A stretch of DNA of 64,000 nt from Pelagerythrobacter aerophilus (GTDB taxonomy: Bacteria > Pseudomonadota > Alphaproteobacteria > Sphingomonadales > Sphingomonadaceae). Numbering within the stretch: position 1 is the stretch's first letter; each line of letters opens with the position of its first letter. This document shows, piece by piece, positions 25,841 to 34,172 of this stretch. The notes under the pieces are model-generated. The model made no database searches, was not told the DNA's origin, and saw nothing but the letters and a program-made list of their open reading frames with translations. The position numbers and the translations under genes are program-made. Location of the stretch: assembly GCF_003581645.1 (NCBI RefSeq), contig NZ_QXFK01000011.1, forward strand, positions 62,001 through 126,000, read 5' to 3'.

Positions 25841-26902
25841 TCACTCGGGCCGCTCGCACGTTGCGCCCGCGCGTGCGGCCACCGCCAGGGCCGGATCGTC
25901 GGCAATCACCCCGTCGACACCCGCTCTCGCCAGCAGAGCCCACAGCTTCTCCGGGCAACCGCGCGCGCCTTCGCTCTCGTCGCGGCGCAGCGGGGGCGGG
26001 AGGAACGCGTTCTCCTTTCGGAGCGTCCAGGCATGCACTTTCAATCCCGCGGCGTGGGCGGCGGTGACCAGTCCGCTGGGCGTGCCGTCTTCCTCCAGCA
26101 GGAGCCTGATATCCGCGCTGACCGCATCGGCATATTCGGCGATCCTCGCCGCGCCATCCATGGTGACCATCGCGCTGTAGCGCATGGCGGGTTCGTCCGC
26201 CGGTCCGCCCTCTACCCCGACGAGCTGCACCAGCTTGTAGTCGCTGCGCGCATCGAGGCGCCTGAGCGGCGCGATCTCGAAGCTCTGGATGAAGACCGGA
26301 TCGTCGGCCTCGATCCCGGCAGCGGTCAGTTCGCGCAGCAGCAGGTCGACCGTATCGATGCCTGCGTGCTGCAGCAGGAACTGCGGATGCTTGAGTTCGG
26401 GGTAGAGGCCGATCCGGCGGCCCGTCTCCGCCTCCTTCGCCTTCACCAGCGCGGCGATCTCGGCGAAGGTCGGGATCTGGTAGAGCCCGTCGAAGCGCGC
26501 ATTGCCGGGGCGCAGGGCAGGTAGCCGCTCCTTCGCGCGAAGCGTGCGCAGTTCGGCCAGGGTGAAATCCTCGACGAACCAGCCGGTCACCTGCTGGCCA
26601 TCGATTGCCTTGGTGGTCCGCCGGTCGGCGAATTCCGGGTGGTCCGCCACGTCGGTGGTGCCGGAAATCTCGTTCTCGTGCCGGGCAACGAGCACGCGGT
26701 CCCTGGTCGCCACGAGATCGGGCTCGACATAGTCGGCACCCTGATCGATCGCGCGTTCGTAGGCTGCGAGCGTGTGCTCGGGCCTCTCGCCGCTCGCACC
26801 GCGGTGGGCGATCACGAGCACCCCCGGAGGTGCTTCCTGCGCCGCTATGGGCGCTGCCAATGCGAGCGCCGCCAGCGCGCTCAGGATAAAGCTGCGGCCC
26901 AT
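25841..26902 (-). CDS. Periplasmic glycerophosphodiester phosphodiesterase
   Basis: 353 residues from the ATG at 26902, set by the strong AAGGAGGA seven bases upstream. A signal peptide (residues 1-21) precedes a GDPD TIM-barrel: H-R-G-A-S-G-E-R-P-E-H-T near residue 33, Y-V-E-P-D-L and R-H-E-N-E give the catalytic His and metal-binding Glu/Asp residues. It hydrolyses glycerophosphodiesters to glycerol-3-phosphate and an alcohol, as periplasmic GlpQ does. Its start overlaps the end of the arsC-like gene by 22 bases, so it is the last gene of a coupled operon beginning with ruvC. Confidence 0.88.
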   Translation of the reverse strand: MGRSFILSALAALALAAPIAAQEAPPGVLVIAHRGASGERPEHTLAAYERAIDQGADYVEPDLVATRDRVLVARHENEISGTTDVADHPEFADRRTTKAIDGQQVTGWFVEDFTLAELRTLRAKERLPALRPGNARFDGLYQIPTFAEIAALVKAKEAETGRRIGLYPELKHPQFLLQHAGIDTVDLLLRELTAAGIEADDPVFIQSFEIAPLRRLDARSDYKLVQLVGVEGGPADEPAMRYSAMVTMDGAARIAEYADAVSADIRLLLEEDGTPSGLVTAAHAAGLKVHAWTLRKENAFLPPPLRRDESEGARGCPEKLWALLARAGVDGVIADDPALAVAARAGATCERPE

Positions 26903-27228
26903 TCGTCCTCCTTGAACCCCACGAGCAGACCGCCGGGATATTCGACCACCGGCCGCTTGATCATGCTCGGATGCTGTTGCAGCAGCGTGACGGCCTTGGC
27001 GTCGTCGATATCCGCCTTCTCGGCCTCGGAGAGTTTGCGAAACGTCGTCCCGCGCCGGTTGAGCACCGTGTCGACGCCCGCCGCCGCGATCCATTGCTGC
27101 AGCCGTTCGGGATCGGCGCCCTCCTTCTTGTAGTCGTGGAACGCGTAGGTGATGCCGCGCGCGTCGAGCCATTTGCGCGCCTTCTTGACTGTATCGCAGT
27201 TGGGAATGCCATAGACCTCGATGCTCAT
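26881..27228 (-). CDS. ArsC/Spx family protein (YffB type)
   Basis: 115 residues from the ATG at 27228. The thioredoxin-like ArsC fold shows Y-G-I-P-N-C10-D-T-V-K-K near the N-terminus, with a single Cys at the active position, then L-N-R-R-G-T-T-F and I-K-R-P-V-V-E-Y in the C-terminal half. These match the YffB branch, whose physiological substrate is not settled; true arsenate reduction is not assured. The start codon shares ATGA with the stop codon of the upstream ABM gene and the end overlaps the phosphodiesterase gene. Confidence 0.85.
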   Translation of the reverse strand: MSIEVYGIPNCDTVKKARKWLDARGITYAFHDYKKEGADPERLQQWIAAAGVDTVLNRRGTTFRKLSEAEKADIDDAKAVTLLQQHPSMIKRPVVEYPGGLLVGFKEDEWAAALS

Positions 27229-27539
27229 GCCGCGCCTTTGCCGTTGAATTGATGGATGCGCGGTGCGTCGCAGGCGAACAGCGTGTAGCTCTCGTAGAAC
27301 TCGTTGCGCCCGCGGGTCTGGACCACGCGGTGCTCGGCCACGCGGCCCCAGCCGCGGGCGGAGGCTTCGTCCTCCCATTCCGACAGCGCGACGACTTCGC
27401 CGTCCTCGCTGGTGTAGCTCTTGAACGAGAGAAAGCCGGGCTGTGCCTGCGCGAGTTCGAGCATGCGGTCGGCTTCGGCGTCGTAGGCGGGGTAATCGAT
27501 GTCGGATCGCTTGCGGTTGCGGAATACGACGAGAAACAT
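27225..27539 (-). CDS. Antibiotic biosynthesis monooxygenase (ABM) domain protein
   Basis: 104 residues from the ATG at 27539. It has a small ferredoxin-like ABM fold: M-F-L-V-V-F-R-N-R at the N-terminus, the Q-P-G-F-L-S-F-K-S strand and the W-E-D-E-A-S-A helix start. Family members act on quinones, haem or polyketide-like substrates, or serve as stress proteins. An ATG two codons upstream (27545) is possible, but GAAAGG is then only one base away. The chosen ATG overlaps the ruvC stop as TGATG. Confidence 0.8.
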   Translation of the reverse strand: MFLVVFRNRKRSDIDYPAYDAEADRMLELAQAQPGFLSFKSYTSEDGEVVALSEWEDEASARGWGRVAEHRVVQTRGRNEFYESYTLFACDAPRIHQFNGKGAA

Positions 27540-28009
27540 CAGCATCCTTTCAGGTGTGCGTCGGCAATGGCGACGGCGAGGGCATCGGCCGCGTCCGGCC
27601 CGGCGATTGCCGCGCCGGGCAGCAGGATCTTGAGCATGGCCTGGACCTGGGGCTTCTCGGCGCCGCCGGTGCCGACGACCGCTTTCTTGACCAGCCGGGC
27701 GGCATGTTCGCGCACGTCGAGACCCGCGGCGCCGCAGGCCGCGAGCACGGCGCCGCGGGCCTGCGCCAGCTTGAGCGTCGATTGCGGATTCTTGTTGGCG
27801 AAGACCTCCTCGGCCGCGGCGCGGTCCGGGCGGTGCTGCGCGATCACTTCGGAAACGGCCGCGTGCAATGCCGCGAGCCGCTCGGCCATCGGTGCCTTGG
27901 CATCGGTCGGGATCTGACCGTTGGCAATGTGGGACAGCCGCGCGCCCTCGGCCCGCACCAGACCCCAGCCAGTGCAACTGAGCGAAGGGTCCAGGCCGAG
28001 GATCAGCAT
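27539..28009 (-). CDS. ruvC: Holliday junction endodeoxyribonuclease RuvC
   Basis: 156 residues. It resolves Holliday junctions together with RuvAB. The acidic catalytic set D7, E67, D139 and D142 is visible in L-G-L-D-P, A-A-E-E-V-F and G-P-D-A-A-D-A. The ruvAB genes are not next to it. It heads a tightly overlapping unit ruvC-ABM-arsC-GDPD, where each start codon overlaps the previous stop, suggesting translational coupling of unrelated functions. Confidence 0.95.
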   Translation of the reverse strand: MLILGLDPSLSCTGWGLVRAEGARLSHIANGQIPTDAKAPMAERLAALHAAVSEVIAQHRPDRAAAEEVFANKNPQSTLKLAQARGAVLAACGAAGLDVREHAARLVKKAVVGTGGAEKPQVQAMLKILLPGAAIAGPDAADALAVAIADAHLKGC

Positions 28010-28017
28010 TCTTCCTT

Positions 28018-28102
28018 CCCCTCCTGCCAGCGGGACGGGGTTGAGGGGCGGGTGAGAGGTCGGCCGGAGCCCACCCCTGACCCCTCCCGCGAGCGGGAGG
28101 GG
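28018..28102. repeat. Bipartite extragenic inverted repeat
   Basis: The 100-base gap between yebC and ruvC is almost filled by palindromic sequence. At 28081-28102 CCCCTCCCGC-GA-GCGGGAGGGG is perfect. A degenerate partner CCCCTCCTGC...AGCGGGACGGGG starts at 28018, and the sequence between them (GGGGTTGAGGGGCGGG against CCCACCCCTGACCCC) pairs as well, so the whole stretch can form a long cruciform. It looks like a dispersed REP-like element. Confidence 0.6.
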
Positions 28103-28109
28103 AATGGGA

Positions 28110-28853
28110 TCACCCCAGCTTCTCCATCACTTCGTCGGGAATCTCGTAGTTGCCCCACACGGTCTGCACGTCGTCGTCGTCGTCGAGCGCGTCGACCAGC
28201 TTGAGCAGCGTGCCGGCCGAGCCTTCGTCCATCTCCACGGTGATGTTGGGCTTCCACGCCAGCTTGACGTTCTCGGCCTCGCCCAGCGTCTTCTCCAGCG
28301 CACTCGCGACTTCGTGCAGCGCTTCCATTTCGGTCCAGATCGTGTGGCCGCTTTCGTCGCTTTCGACGTCGTCGGCGCCCGCCTCGATCGCCGCTTCGAG
28401 AACTTTCTCCTCGTCGCCCGCGCTCGCCGGGTACTCGATCAGCCCCTTGCGCTCGAACCCGTGCGCGACCGAGCCTTCGGTGCCGAGGTTGCCGCCGTTC
28501 TTGGAGAAGGCGGTGCGCACGGCGGTGGCGGTGCGGTTGCGGTTGTCGGTCAGCGCCTCGACGATCAGCGCCACGCCGCCCGGACCGTAGCCTTCGTAGC
28601 GGACTTCCTCGTAGTTATCCTCGTCCCCGCCGCTCGCCTTGTCGATCGCGCGCTGGATGTTGTCCTTGGGCATCGACTGCGCCTTGGCGTTGTTGACCGC
28701 CAGCCGCAGGCGCGGGTTCATGTCGGGATCGGGCGTGCCCATCTTCGCCGCGACGGTGATCTCGCGGCTGAGCTTGGAGAAGAGGTTGGAGCGCTTCTTA
28801 TCCTGCGCCCCCTTGCGGTGCATGATGTTCTTGAATTTGGAATGGCCTGCCAT
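28110..28853 (-). CDS. yebC: YebC/PmpR family regulatory protein
   Basis: 247 residues, the usual length. The start [14 protein letters not shown] and the block [11 protein letters not shown] near residue 88 define the family. YebC proteins bind DNA or act on ribosomes stalled at proline stretches; the exact role differs between members. It lies immediately upstream of ruvC on the same strand, a neighbourhood conserved in many bacteria. Confidence 0.93.
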   Translation of the reverse strand: MAGHSKFKNIMHRKGAQDKKRSNLFSKLSREITVAAKMGTPDPDMNPRLRLAVNNAKAQSMPKDNIQRAIDKASGGDEDNYEEVRYEGYGPGGVALIVEALTDNRNRTATAVRTAFSKNGGNLGTEGSVAHGFERKGLIEYPASAGDEEKVLEAAIEAGADDVESDESGHTIWTEMEALHEVASALEKTLGEAENVKLAWKPNITVEMDEGSAGTLLKLVDALDDDDDVQTVWGNYEIPDEVMEKLG

Positions 28854-28960
28854 GGTAACCCCGGAATTTGGTCTGTCATGTGGCCCAGCGGTGCGGGCCG
28901 CATTGTGACGCGCTCCTAGCGAAGCAGCGCCGGGCGGGCAATCGCGGGCTGCGAGGCTTT

Positions 28961-29428
28961 CTAGGGTGCGATGTCGAAGTGCAGAACTTCCTCGCGCGTG
29001 CCGAGCTTGTCGTAGAGCGCAATCGCGGGTTCGTCCTCGGGCAGCGTGTCGGCCTGGACGTAGATGACCCAGACCCCTGCCGCGCGCGCGATCCGGCGCG
29101 TCTCCTCGATCAGCGCGGTGGCGACGCCCCGGCGGCGCCAGTCTTCGGCGACGGCGAGGTCGTAGATGTAAAGCTCGCTGCGCGCTTGCTCGAACTTGGG
29201 CAGAACGTATCCGGCGAGCGCCCCGATCATCTCGCCGCCTGCCTCGGCAACCAGCAGCACGGTATCGGGGCGGGCCAGCAGCGCCTCCGCATAGGCGTCG
29301 TCCGGCGGATGCGCGGCATAGCTCTCGCGGTCGTCGAAGACCTCGCCGAACAGGCGGTTCATCGCGCGGAAGCGCGTCAGGTCGCCCGGGCCGATCCGCG
29401 CGACCGAGAAGCCGTCGCCCGTGCTCAG
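28961..29428 (-). CDS. AAC(3)-I-like GNAT acetyltransferase, probable CTG start
   Basis: 155 residues if started at CTG 29428. The block [10 protein letters not shown], the acetyl-CoA loop [10 protein letters not shown] and Y-V-Q-A-D match the AAC(3)-I aminoglycoside acetyltransferase branch of the GNAT fold. No ATG, GTG or TTG lies at the expected N-terminus: the first in-frame ATG inside would cut off the first strand, and the one upstream is deep inside the neighbouring gene. CTG overlaps the upstream stop codon as CTGA, in the way ATGA couples genes. Chromosomal members need not confer resistance. Confidence 0.75.
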   Translation of the reverse strand: MSTGDGFSVARIGPGDLTRFRAMNRLFGEVFDDRESYAAHPPDDAYAEALLARPDTVLLVAEAGGEMIGALAGYVLPKFEQARSELYIYDLAVAEDWRRRGVATALIEETRRIARAAGVWVIYVQADTLPEDEPAIALYDKLGTREEVLHFDIAP

Positions 29429-29787
29429 ATGCGCACCGCCGTGCCGCTGGCGGAGACCATCAGCATCGATCCGGTGTCTCCGATCACCTCGTAGTCGAGG
29501 TCGACCCCGACCACCGCGTTGCCGCCCAGCGAGCCGCATTCGGCCTGCAGTTCCTGGATCGCCTGCTCGCGCGCATCGCGCAGGATGCGCTCGTAGCTGC
29601 CCGACCGGCCCCCGACGATATCGCGGATATTGGCGAAGAGATCGCGGAACAGGTTGGCGCCGACGATCACCTCGCCGGTGACGATGCCGAGATAGTCCTG
29701 GATCGGCCGTCCCTCGATCGTGTGCGTGGTGGTGACGACGATGCCCCTCGCATCTTTATAGGGTGCATCCTTCCAGGGCCCTGCCAT
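29425..29787 (-). CDS. YbjQ/UPF0145 family protein (heavy-metal-binding-like domain)
   Basis: 120 residues from the ATG at 29787, preceded by GAGGAG. The sequence V-T-T-T-H-T-I-E-G, then [15 protein letters not shown] and the C-terminal [13 protein letters not shown] match YbjQ proteins, which form pentamers of unknown function. It lies ten bases after the SDR gene and overlaps the acetyltransferase, so it is part of a three-gene unit. Confidence 0.85.
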   Translation of the reverse strand: MAGPWKDAPYKDARGIVVTTTHTIEGRPIQDYLGIVTGEVIVGANLFRDLFANIRDIVGGRSGSYERILRDAREQAIQELQAECGSLGGNAVVGVDLDYEVIGDTGSMLMVSASGTAVRI

Positions 29788-29797
29788 CCGAAGCTCC

Positions 29798-30676
29798 TCA
29801 ACCGTTGACGACGATCCCGCCGTTGGGGTGCAGGACCTGCCCCGACATATAGGACGAATCCTCGCAGGCAAGGAAGAGGAACGCGGGCGCGACCTCGTTC
29901 GGCTGGCCCGGACGGCCCATGGGCGTGTCCTCGCCGAAATGCTCGACCTTCTCGGGCGGCGCCCCGCCGCAGGGATTGAGAGGGGTCCAGATCGGCCCGG
30001 GCGCGACCGCGTTCACGCGGATGCCGTCCTTGATCAGGTTCTCGCTCAGCGAGCGGGTGAAGGCGGTGATCGCGCCCTTGGTCGCGGAGTAATCGAGCAG
30101 CCCGCCGGAGCCCTTGTACATCGTCACGCTGGTGCAGTTGACGATCGCCGCGCCCTTGGTGAGATGCGGCCGCGCCGCCTGGACGAGGTAGAACATCGCG
30201 AAGATGTTGGTCTGAAACGTGCGCTGGAGCTGCTCGGCGGTGATCTCGGTCACCTCCTTGTCGGGATGCTGCTCGCCGGCGTTGTTGACCAGCACGTCGA
30301 GCCGGCCCCACTTGTCGATGACTTTTTCGACCAGCGCTTTGCAGACTTTCGGATCGCCGAGATCGCCGCGGTGGAACAGGCCTTCGCTGCCCTCGCGCTC
30401 GATCGCCTCGATAGTGATGCGCGCGTCGTCGTCTTCCTCGAGGTACGCGATCGCGACTTTCGCGCCTTCGCGCGCGAACAGCACAGCGGTGGCGCGGCCG
30501 ATGCCGCTGTCTCCGCCCGTGACAATAGCCACTTTGCCTTTGAGCCGGTCGGAGCCGGGATAGCGCGGCGCCCATTCGGGCTTGTCGTCCATCGCCGTCT
30601 CGTGGCCGGGCAGCTTCGGCTCTTCGTGTGTCTCCTCGACGAAGGCCTTGTCGACGGTTTCGGTTGAATCGCTCAT
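29798..30676 (-). CDS. SDR family oxidoreductase (stress-type, YdaD/YghA-like)
   Basis: 292 residues from the ATG at 30676 with GGAGCG upstream; the frame runs far upstream without a plausible start. A hydrophilic N-terminal tail (1-45) precedes a Rossmann fold with T-G-G-D-S-G-I-G-R (~54-62), N-N-A-G and the catalytic Y-S-A-T-K. The C-terminal L-H-P-N-G-G is usual. This branch of SDR enzymes is often stress-induced and NADP-dependent; the substrate is unknown. Confidence 0.87.
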   Translation of the reverse strand: MSDSTETVDKAFVEETHEEPKLPGHETAMDDKPEWAPRYPGSDRLKGKVAIVTGGDSGIGRATAVLFAREGAKVAIAYLEEDDDARITIEAIEREGSEGLFHRGDLGDPKVCKALVEKVIDKWGRLDVLVNNAGEQHPDKEVTEITAEQLQRTFQTNIFAMFYLVQAARPHLTKGAAIVNCTSVTMYKGSGGLLDYSATKGAITAFTRSLSENLIKDGIRVNAVAPGPIWTPLNPCGGAPPEKVEHFGEDTPMGRPGQPNEVAPAFLFLACEDSSYMSGQVLHPNGGIVVNG

Positions 30677-30756
30677 GGTTCGCTCCGTGAATCGGGTGTT
30701 CACGAAAGCAATCGACGGGAGCGGGGCGTCGTTCCCCGCTCCGCCGTGAGGGCGGA

Positions 30757-30993
30757 TCAGCCCAGCCCGAGCGCCGCCTTGTAGGTGTCGAGCACCATTT
30801 CCATTTCGGCGCGATCGTCGGGCTTCATCTTCCGAAGACGGACGATCTGGCGCATGATCTTGACGTCGTAGCCGACTGCCTTCGCCTCGGCATAGACGTC
30901 GCGGATGTCGTCGGCGATGCCCTTCTTCTCTTCCTCGAGGCGTTCGATGCGTTCGATCAGCAGGCGCAGGCGGTCGTCGGTGGCTTCGGCCAT
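30757..30993 (-). CDS. gapR: DUF2312 nucleoid-associated protein GapR
   Basis: 78 residues. It is almost wholly helical; [16 protein letters not shown] forms a coiled coil, followed by [16 protein letters not shown]. These match the DUF2312/UPF0335 family, named GapR in Caulobacter, where it binds overtwisted AT-rich DNA and supports topoisomerases. GGAGT stands just before the ATG at 30993. It is a single gene ahead of the SDR gene on the same strand. Confidence 0.9.
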   Translation of the reverse strand: MAEATDDRLRLLIERIERLEEEKKGIADDIRDVYAEAKAVGYDVKIMRQIVRLRKMKPDDRAEMEMVLDTYKAALGLG

Positions 30994-31098
30994 GTTTTAC
31001 TCCGGATGATGTGAGAATCGGTTGGCGCGCTCGATAGCCAGCCTGCCGGAGCCGGTGAACCCGCGGCGCGAGTTTTCCCCCTGTCTTCGTGGCAAGGC

Positions 31099-31857
31099 TC
31101 AGGCGCGGGTGGCGGTGACGATGTAGTTGAGCGCGAGATCGCTCGACAGGTGGAGGCCCTTGCCCGGCGAGAAGCCTATCCCGCGCGGCTCGCCCATCAT
31201 GAGCCCTGCATCGGCGAGCAGGCCGCGCAGCTCCTCCGGCGTGACGAAATCGTCCCAGTGGTGCGTGCCTTTCGGGATCGCGCCGAAGGCCTCGGCAGCG
31301 CGCACGAGCAGGAGCTGCGACTGCGGCGTGCGGTTGGGTGTCGAGAGAACCAGCAACCCGTCCGGCGCAACGCGGCCGGCGAGCGCGGCCACGAACGCGT
31401 GCTTGTCGGCGACGTGCTCGATCACCTCCATGCTGGTGACGAGATCGAACCTGCCGATGTCGAGCGCGGCGATCTCGCCCGCCATGTAGCGGATATCGAG
31501 ACCGGCACCTTCCGCATGGTGCGCCGCGGCCGCGATATTCTCGGGCGCTGCGTCCACGCCGGTAACCGCCGCTCCCAACCGGGCGAGCGGCTCGCACAGC
31601 AGCCCCGCGCCGCAGCCGACGTCGAGCGCGCTCCTTCCTGCGAGCGGCTTCAGGTTCTCCGGATCGGCGCTCCAGTGCGCATCGATCGCCGCGCGTACGA
31701 AGGCGAGCCGCACGGGATTGAGCTTGTGCAGCATGGCGGAGGAGCCCTTCGGGTCCCACCAGTCGCGCGCCAGACTGCCGAAATGCGCCGCTTCTTCGGG
31801 GCGGATGGTTTGCCCGCCCGAAGAATTGGTTTCGCCCGATATTGTTGCATCGCCCAT
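31099..31857 (-). CDS. ubiG: Ubiquinone biosynthesis O-methyltransferase UbiG
   Basis: 252 residues. A SAM-dependent methyltransferase that adds both O-methyl groups in ubiquinone synthesis. The family-specific N-terminal A-A-H-F-G-S-L-A-R-D-W-W-D-P-K-G, the SAM motif L-D-V-G-C-G-A-G-L-L near residue 77, and S-M-E-V-I-E-H-V are present. It is divergent from lysC with a 78-base gap. Confidence 0.95.
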   Translation of the reverse strand: MGDATISGETNSSGGQTIRPEEAAHFGSLARDWWDPKGSSAMLHKLNPVRLAFVRAAIDAHWSADPENLKPLAGRSALDVGCGAGLLCEPLARLGAAVTGVDAAPENIAAAAHHAEGAGLDIRYMAGEIAALDIGRFDLVTSMEVIEHVADKHAFVAALAGRVAPDGLLVLSTPNRTPQSQLLLVRAAEAFGAIPKGTHHWDDFVTPEELRGLLADAGLMMGEPRGIGFSPGKGLHLSSDLALNYIVTATRA

Positions 31858-31935
31858 GCGCCCTCCCTAACAGCGCGCACAGACCGGCACCAGCGCCCGC
31901 CGTGGAACGGGCACCAATGCAGGGGAGGCACGGAC

Positions 31936-33216
31936 TTGGCGCGTATCGTGATGAAATTCGGCGGCACTTCGATGGCCGGGACCGAACGCATCAGGCGCGT
32001 GGCCAATATCGTGCGCAAACAGCAGGCCGCCGGGCATGAGGTCGCCGTCGTCGTCTCCGCCATGGCGGGGGAGACCGACCGGCTGGTCAACTTCTGCCGC
32101 GAGGCGAACGCGCTCTACGATCCGGCCGAATACGACGTGGTCGTCGCCAGCGGCGAGCAGGTGACGAGCGGCTTGCTCGCGCTCACGCTCCAGTCGCTCG
32201 GCAGCAAGGCGCGCAGCTGGCTCGGCTGGCAGCTTCCGGTGCGTACGGTCGAGGCCCATGCCAAGGCGCGGATCGAGGACATCGATTCGGACGCTCTGAT
32301 GGCTTCGATGCAGGCGGGCGAGATCGCGGTGATTCCCGGTTTCCAGGGCATTGGCGCCGACGGCCGGGTGACGACGCTCGGCCGCGGCGGCTCCGACACC
32401 TCGGCGGTCGCGGTCGCGGCGGCGGTTGGCGCCGACCGCTGCGACATCTACACCGATGTCGACGGGGTCTATACCACCGACCCGCGGATCGTGGCCAAGG
32501 CGCGCAAGCTCAAGGCCGTGACGTACGAGGAAATGCTCGAGCTCGCGAGCGTGGGGGCGAAAGTGCTGCAGACCCGTTCGGTCGGGCTCGCGATGAAGGA
32601 AGGGGTGCGCATCCAGGTGCTCTCCAGCTTCGTCGGCGACGACGCCGTCCCGGCCGACGATCTTCCCGGCACGATGATCGTGTCGGAAGAGGAAATGAAC
32701 GAACTAGTGGAGAAGGGCGATATGGAACGCCAACTCGTCACCGGCATCGCGCACGACAAGAACGAGGCCAAGGTGATCCTCACCCGCGTGCCCGACAAGC
32801 CGGGCGCGGTGGCGCATATCTTCGAGCCGCTCGCGCAGGCGAGCATCAATGTCGACATGATCATCCAGAACGTCGGGCGCGACAAGGGCGAGACCGACGT
32901 GACGTTCACCGTGCCCCAGGTCGATCTCGCGCGCGCGCAGGCGCTCCTGGAGGACCGGCGGAGCGATATCGGCTTCAACCGCATCATCACCGACAGCAAG
33001 GTCGCCAAGATCTCGGTCGTCGGCGTCGGCATGAAGAGTCACGCGGGCGTCGCCGCGACGATGTTCAAGTCGCTGGCCGAGCGCGGGATCAACATCCAGG
33101 CGATCTCGACCAGCGAGATCAAGGTCTCGGTCATGATCGACGAGGACGAGACAGAACTCGCCGTCCGCGTGCTGCACACCGCCTACGGTCTCGATGCGAA
33201 CGACGAGGCTGCCTGA
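31936..33216 (+). CDS. lysC: Aspartate kinase
   Basis: 426 residues from TTG 31936, placed by AGGGGAGG seven bases upstream and by the family start A-R-I-V-M-K-F-G-G-T-S. It phosphorylates aspartate, the first step towards lysine, threonine and methionine. The kinase domain contains G-R-G-G-S-D-T-S-A-V-A and the Y-T-D-V-D-G-V-Y-T-T-D-P block near residue 172. Two ACT domains follow (~270-420) for feedback control by the end products. Confidence 0.96.
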   Translation: MARIVMKFGGTSMAGTERIRRVANIVRKQQAAGHEVAVVVSAMAGETDRLVNFCREANALYDPAEYDVVVASGEQVTSGLLALTLQSLGSKARSWLGWQLPVRTVEAHAKARIEDIDSDALMASMQAGEIAVIPGFQGIGADGRVTTLGRGGSDTSAVAVAAAVGADRCDIYTDVDGVYTTDPRIVAKARKLKAVTYEEMLELASVGAKVLQTRSVGLAMKEGVRIQVLSSFVGDDAVPADDLPGTMIVSEEEMNELVEKGDMERQLVTGIAHDKNEAKVILTRVPDKPGAVAHIFEPLAQASINVDMIIQNVGRDKGETDVTFTVPQVDLARAQALLEDRRSDIGFNRIITDSKVAKISVVGVGMKSHAGVAATMFKSLAERGINIQAISTSEIKVSVMIDEDETELAVRVLHTAYGLDANDEAA

Positions 33217-33301
33217 CAGGGCGGTTAGGCGCGGCAAGCGACCGGGCTAACGATTCCTTAACCAGCAGCGCCGACTCCTTTCCGCGAAAGGAGCGGCACA
33301 C

Positions 33302-33955
33302 ATGGTTATCGCAGCACATCTGGAGCGCACTCGGCCGGAGGAGCGGCGAGGCGCGCCACGCCGGACATTACGGTTCGAAACGGTTGGAGGGCGCGAATCG
33401 GGTGACGTTCTGCCGGTCCGTGTGCACAACGCCTCGTCCACCGGCCTGCTGCTCGAGTGCGAGGCCGAACTTTCCATAGACGAGGCGATCGACATCGATT
33501 TCCCGCATGCCGGCGTGGCGCCGGCTCGCGTCGTCTGGGCAAGCGGCACGCTCTACGGCTGCCGCTTCGACGAGCCGATCTCCCCCGGCACGCTTGCCGC
33601 CGCGGAGCTGCGGAGCGACGCAGGCCTGAAACTCGAGCGCGCGCATGCGGCCGCAACCGAATCGTTCGGCAGTCGGCTGCAGCGTCTGCGCAAGGAACGC
33701 GGACTTACACTCGCGCAGCTCGGCGAACGGCTCGAGGTCAGCAAGCCGACGGTCTGGGCCTGGGAGAAGGGCAAGGCGCGCCCGATCGAAAGCCGGGTCG
33801 CCACTATCGCCGAAGTGCTCGGCGTATCCGAGGAGGAACTGGCCGACGTGCACGACAACACCGAAGCCCGCGAAGTGCTCGCCCGCAGCCGCGAGGCCAT
33901 CGCGCACGCCTTCGGGACCGAACCGGCCAAGATCAGGATCATGATCGAACTGTAA
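33302..33955 (+). CDS. PilZ domain - XRE helix-turn-helix fusion protein
   Basis: 217 residues. Residues ~10-95 resemble a PilZ domain, with an R-R-x-x-x-R-R arginine stretch at 15-21 and N43-A-S-S-T-G48 in place of the (D/N)-x-S-x-x-G motif that binds cyclic di-GMP. Residues ~122-182 are a Cro/cI-type helix-turn-helix (F-G-S-R-L-Q-R-L-R-K-E-R-G-L-T-L). A short helical tail follows. The fusion suggests a transcription factor that responds to cyclic di-GMP; the target is unknown. A GGDEF-like protein gene follows on the same strand. Confidence 0.8.
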   Translation: MVIAAHLERTRPEERRGAPRRTLRFETVGGRESGDVLPVRVHNASSTGLLLECEAELSIDEAIDIDFPHAGVAPARVVWASGTLYGCRFDEPISPGTLAAAELRSDAGLKLERAHAAATESFGSRLQRLRKERGLTLAQLGERLEVSKPTVWAWEKGKARPIESRVATIAEVLGVSEEELADVHDNTEAREVLARSREAIAHAFGTEPAKIRIMIEL

Positions 33956-34172
33956 TTCAGCCTCTCAGGAAACTTTGCCGCGATACGCGAAATGACTCCC
34001 GTAAATTCATCCGCTTGGTTAATATCAGCCTAAGTCGATTCGCAAGTTAATTGCGTTATACAACGTGATTAACAGGAATGATGAAGTATAATTCCTTCGG
34101 AAGTTTTTCTTCCGAGTGTTTATCTTCATATTTGTTAATCGACATAGGTGGGGAAATCGGGCGCTTATTGCA
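33956..34172. other. AT-rich gap between the PilZ-HTH and GGDEF genes
   Basis: About 215 bases clearly richer in A and T than the flanks. It contains the hairpin CGGAAG-TTTTT-CTTCCG at 34098-34114. An in-frame GTG at 34116 could extend the GGDEF gene by 19 hydrophobic residues, but I prefer the ATG at 34173. The AT-richness suits a promoter or a binding region for a nucleoid protein. Confidence 0.45.

Noticed and set aside
29798-31759. 653-residue frame extending the SDR gene through gapR and ubiG
   Set aside because: It runs antiphase through two well-supported genes; the SDR gene has its own start and ribosome binding site at 30676.
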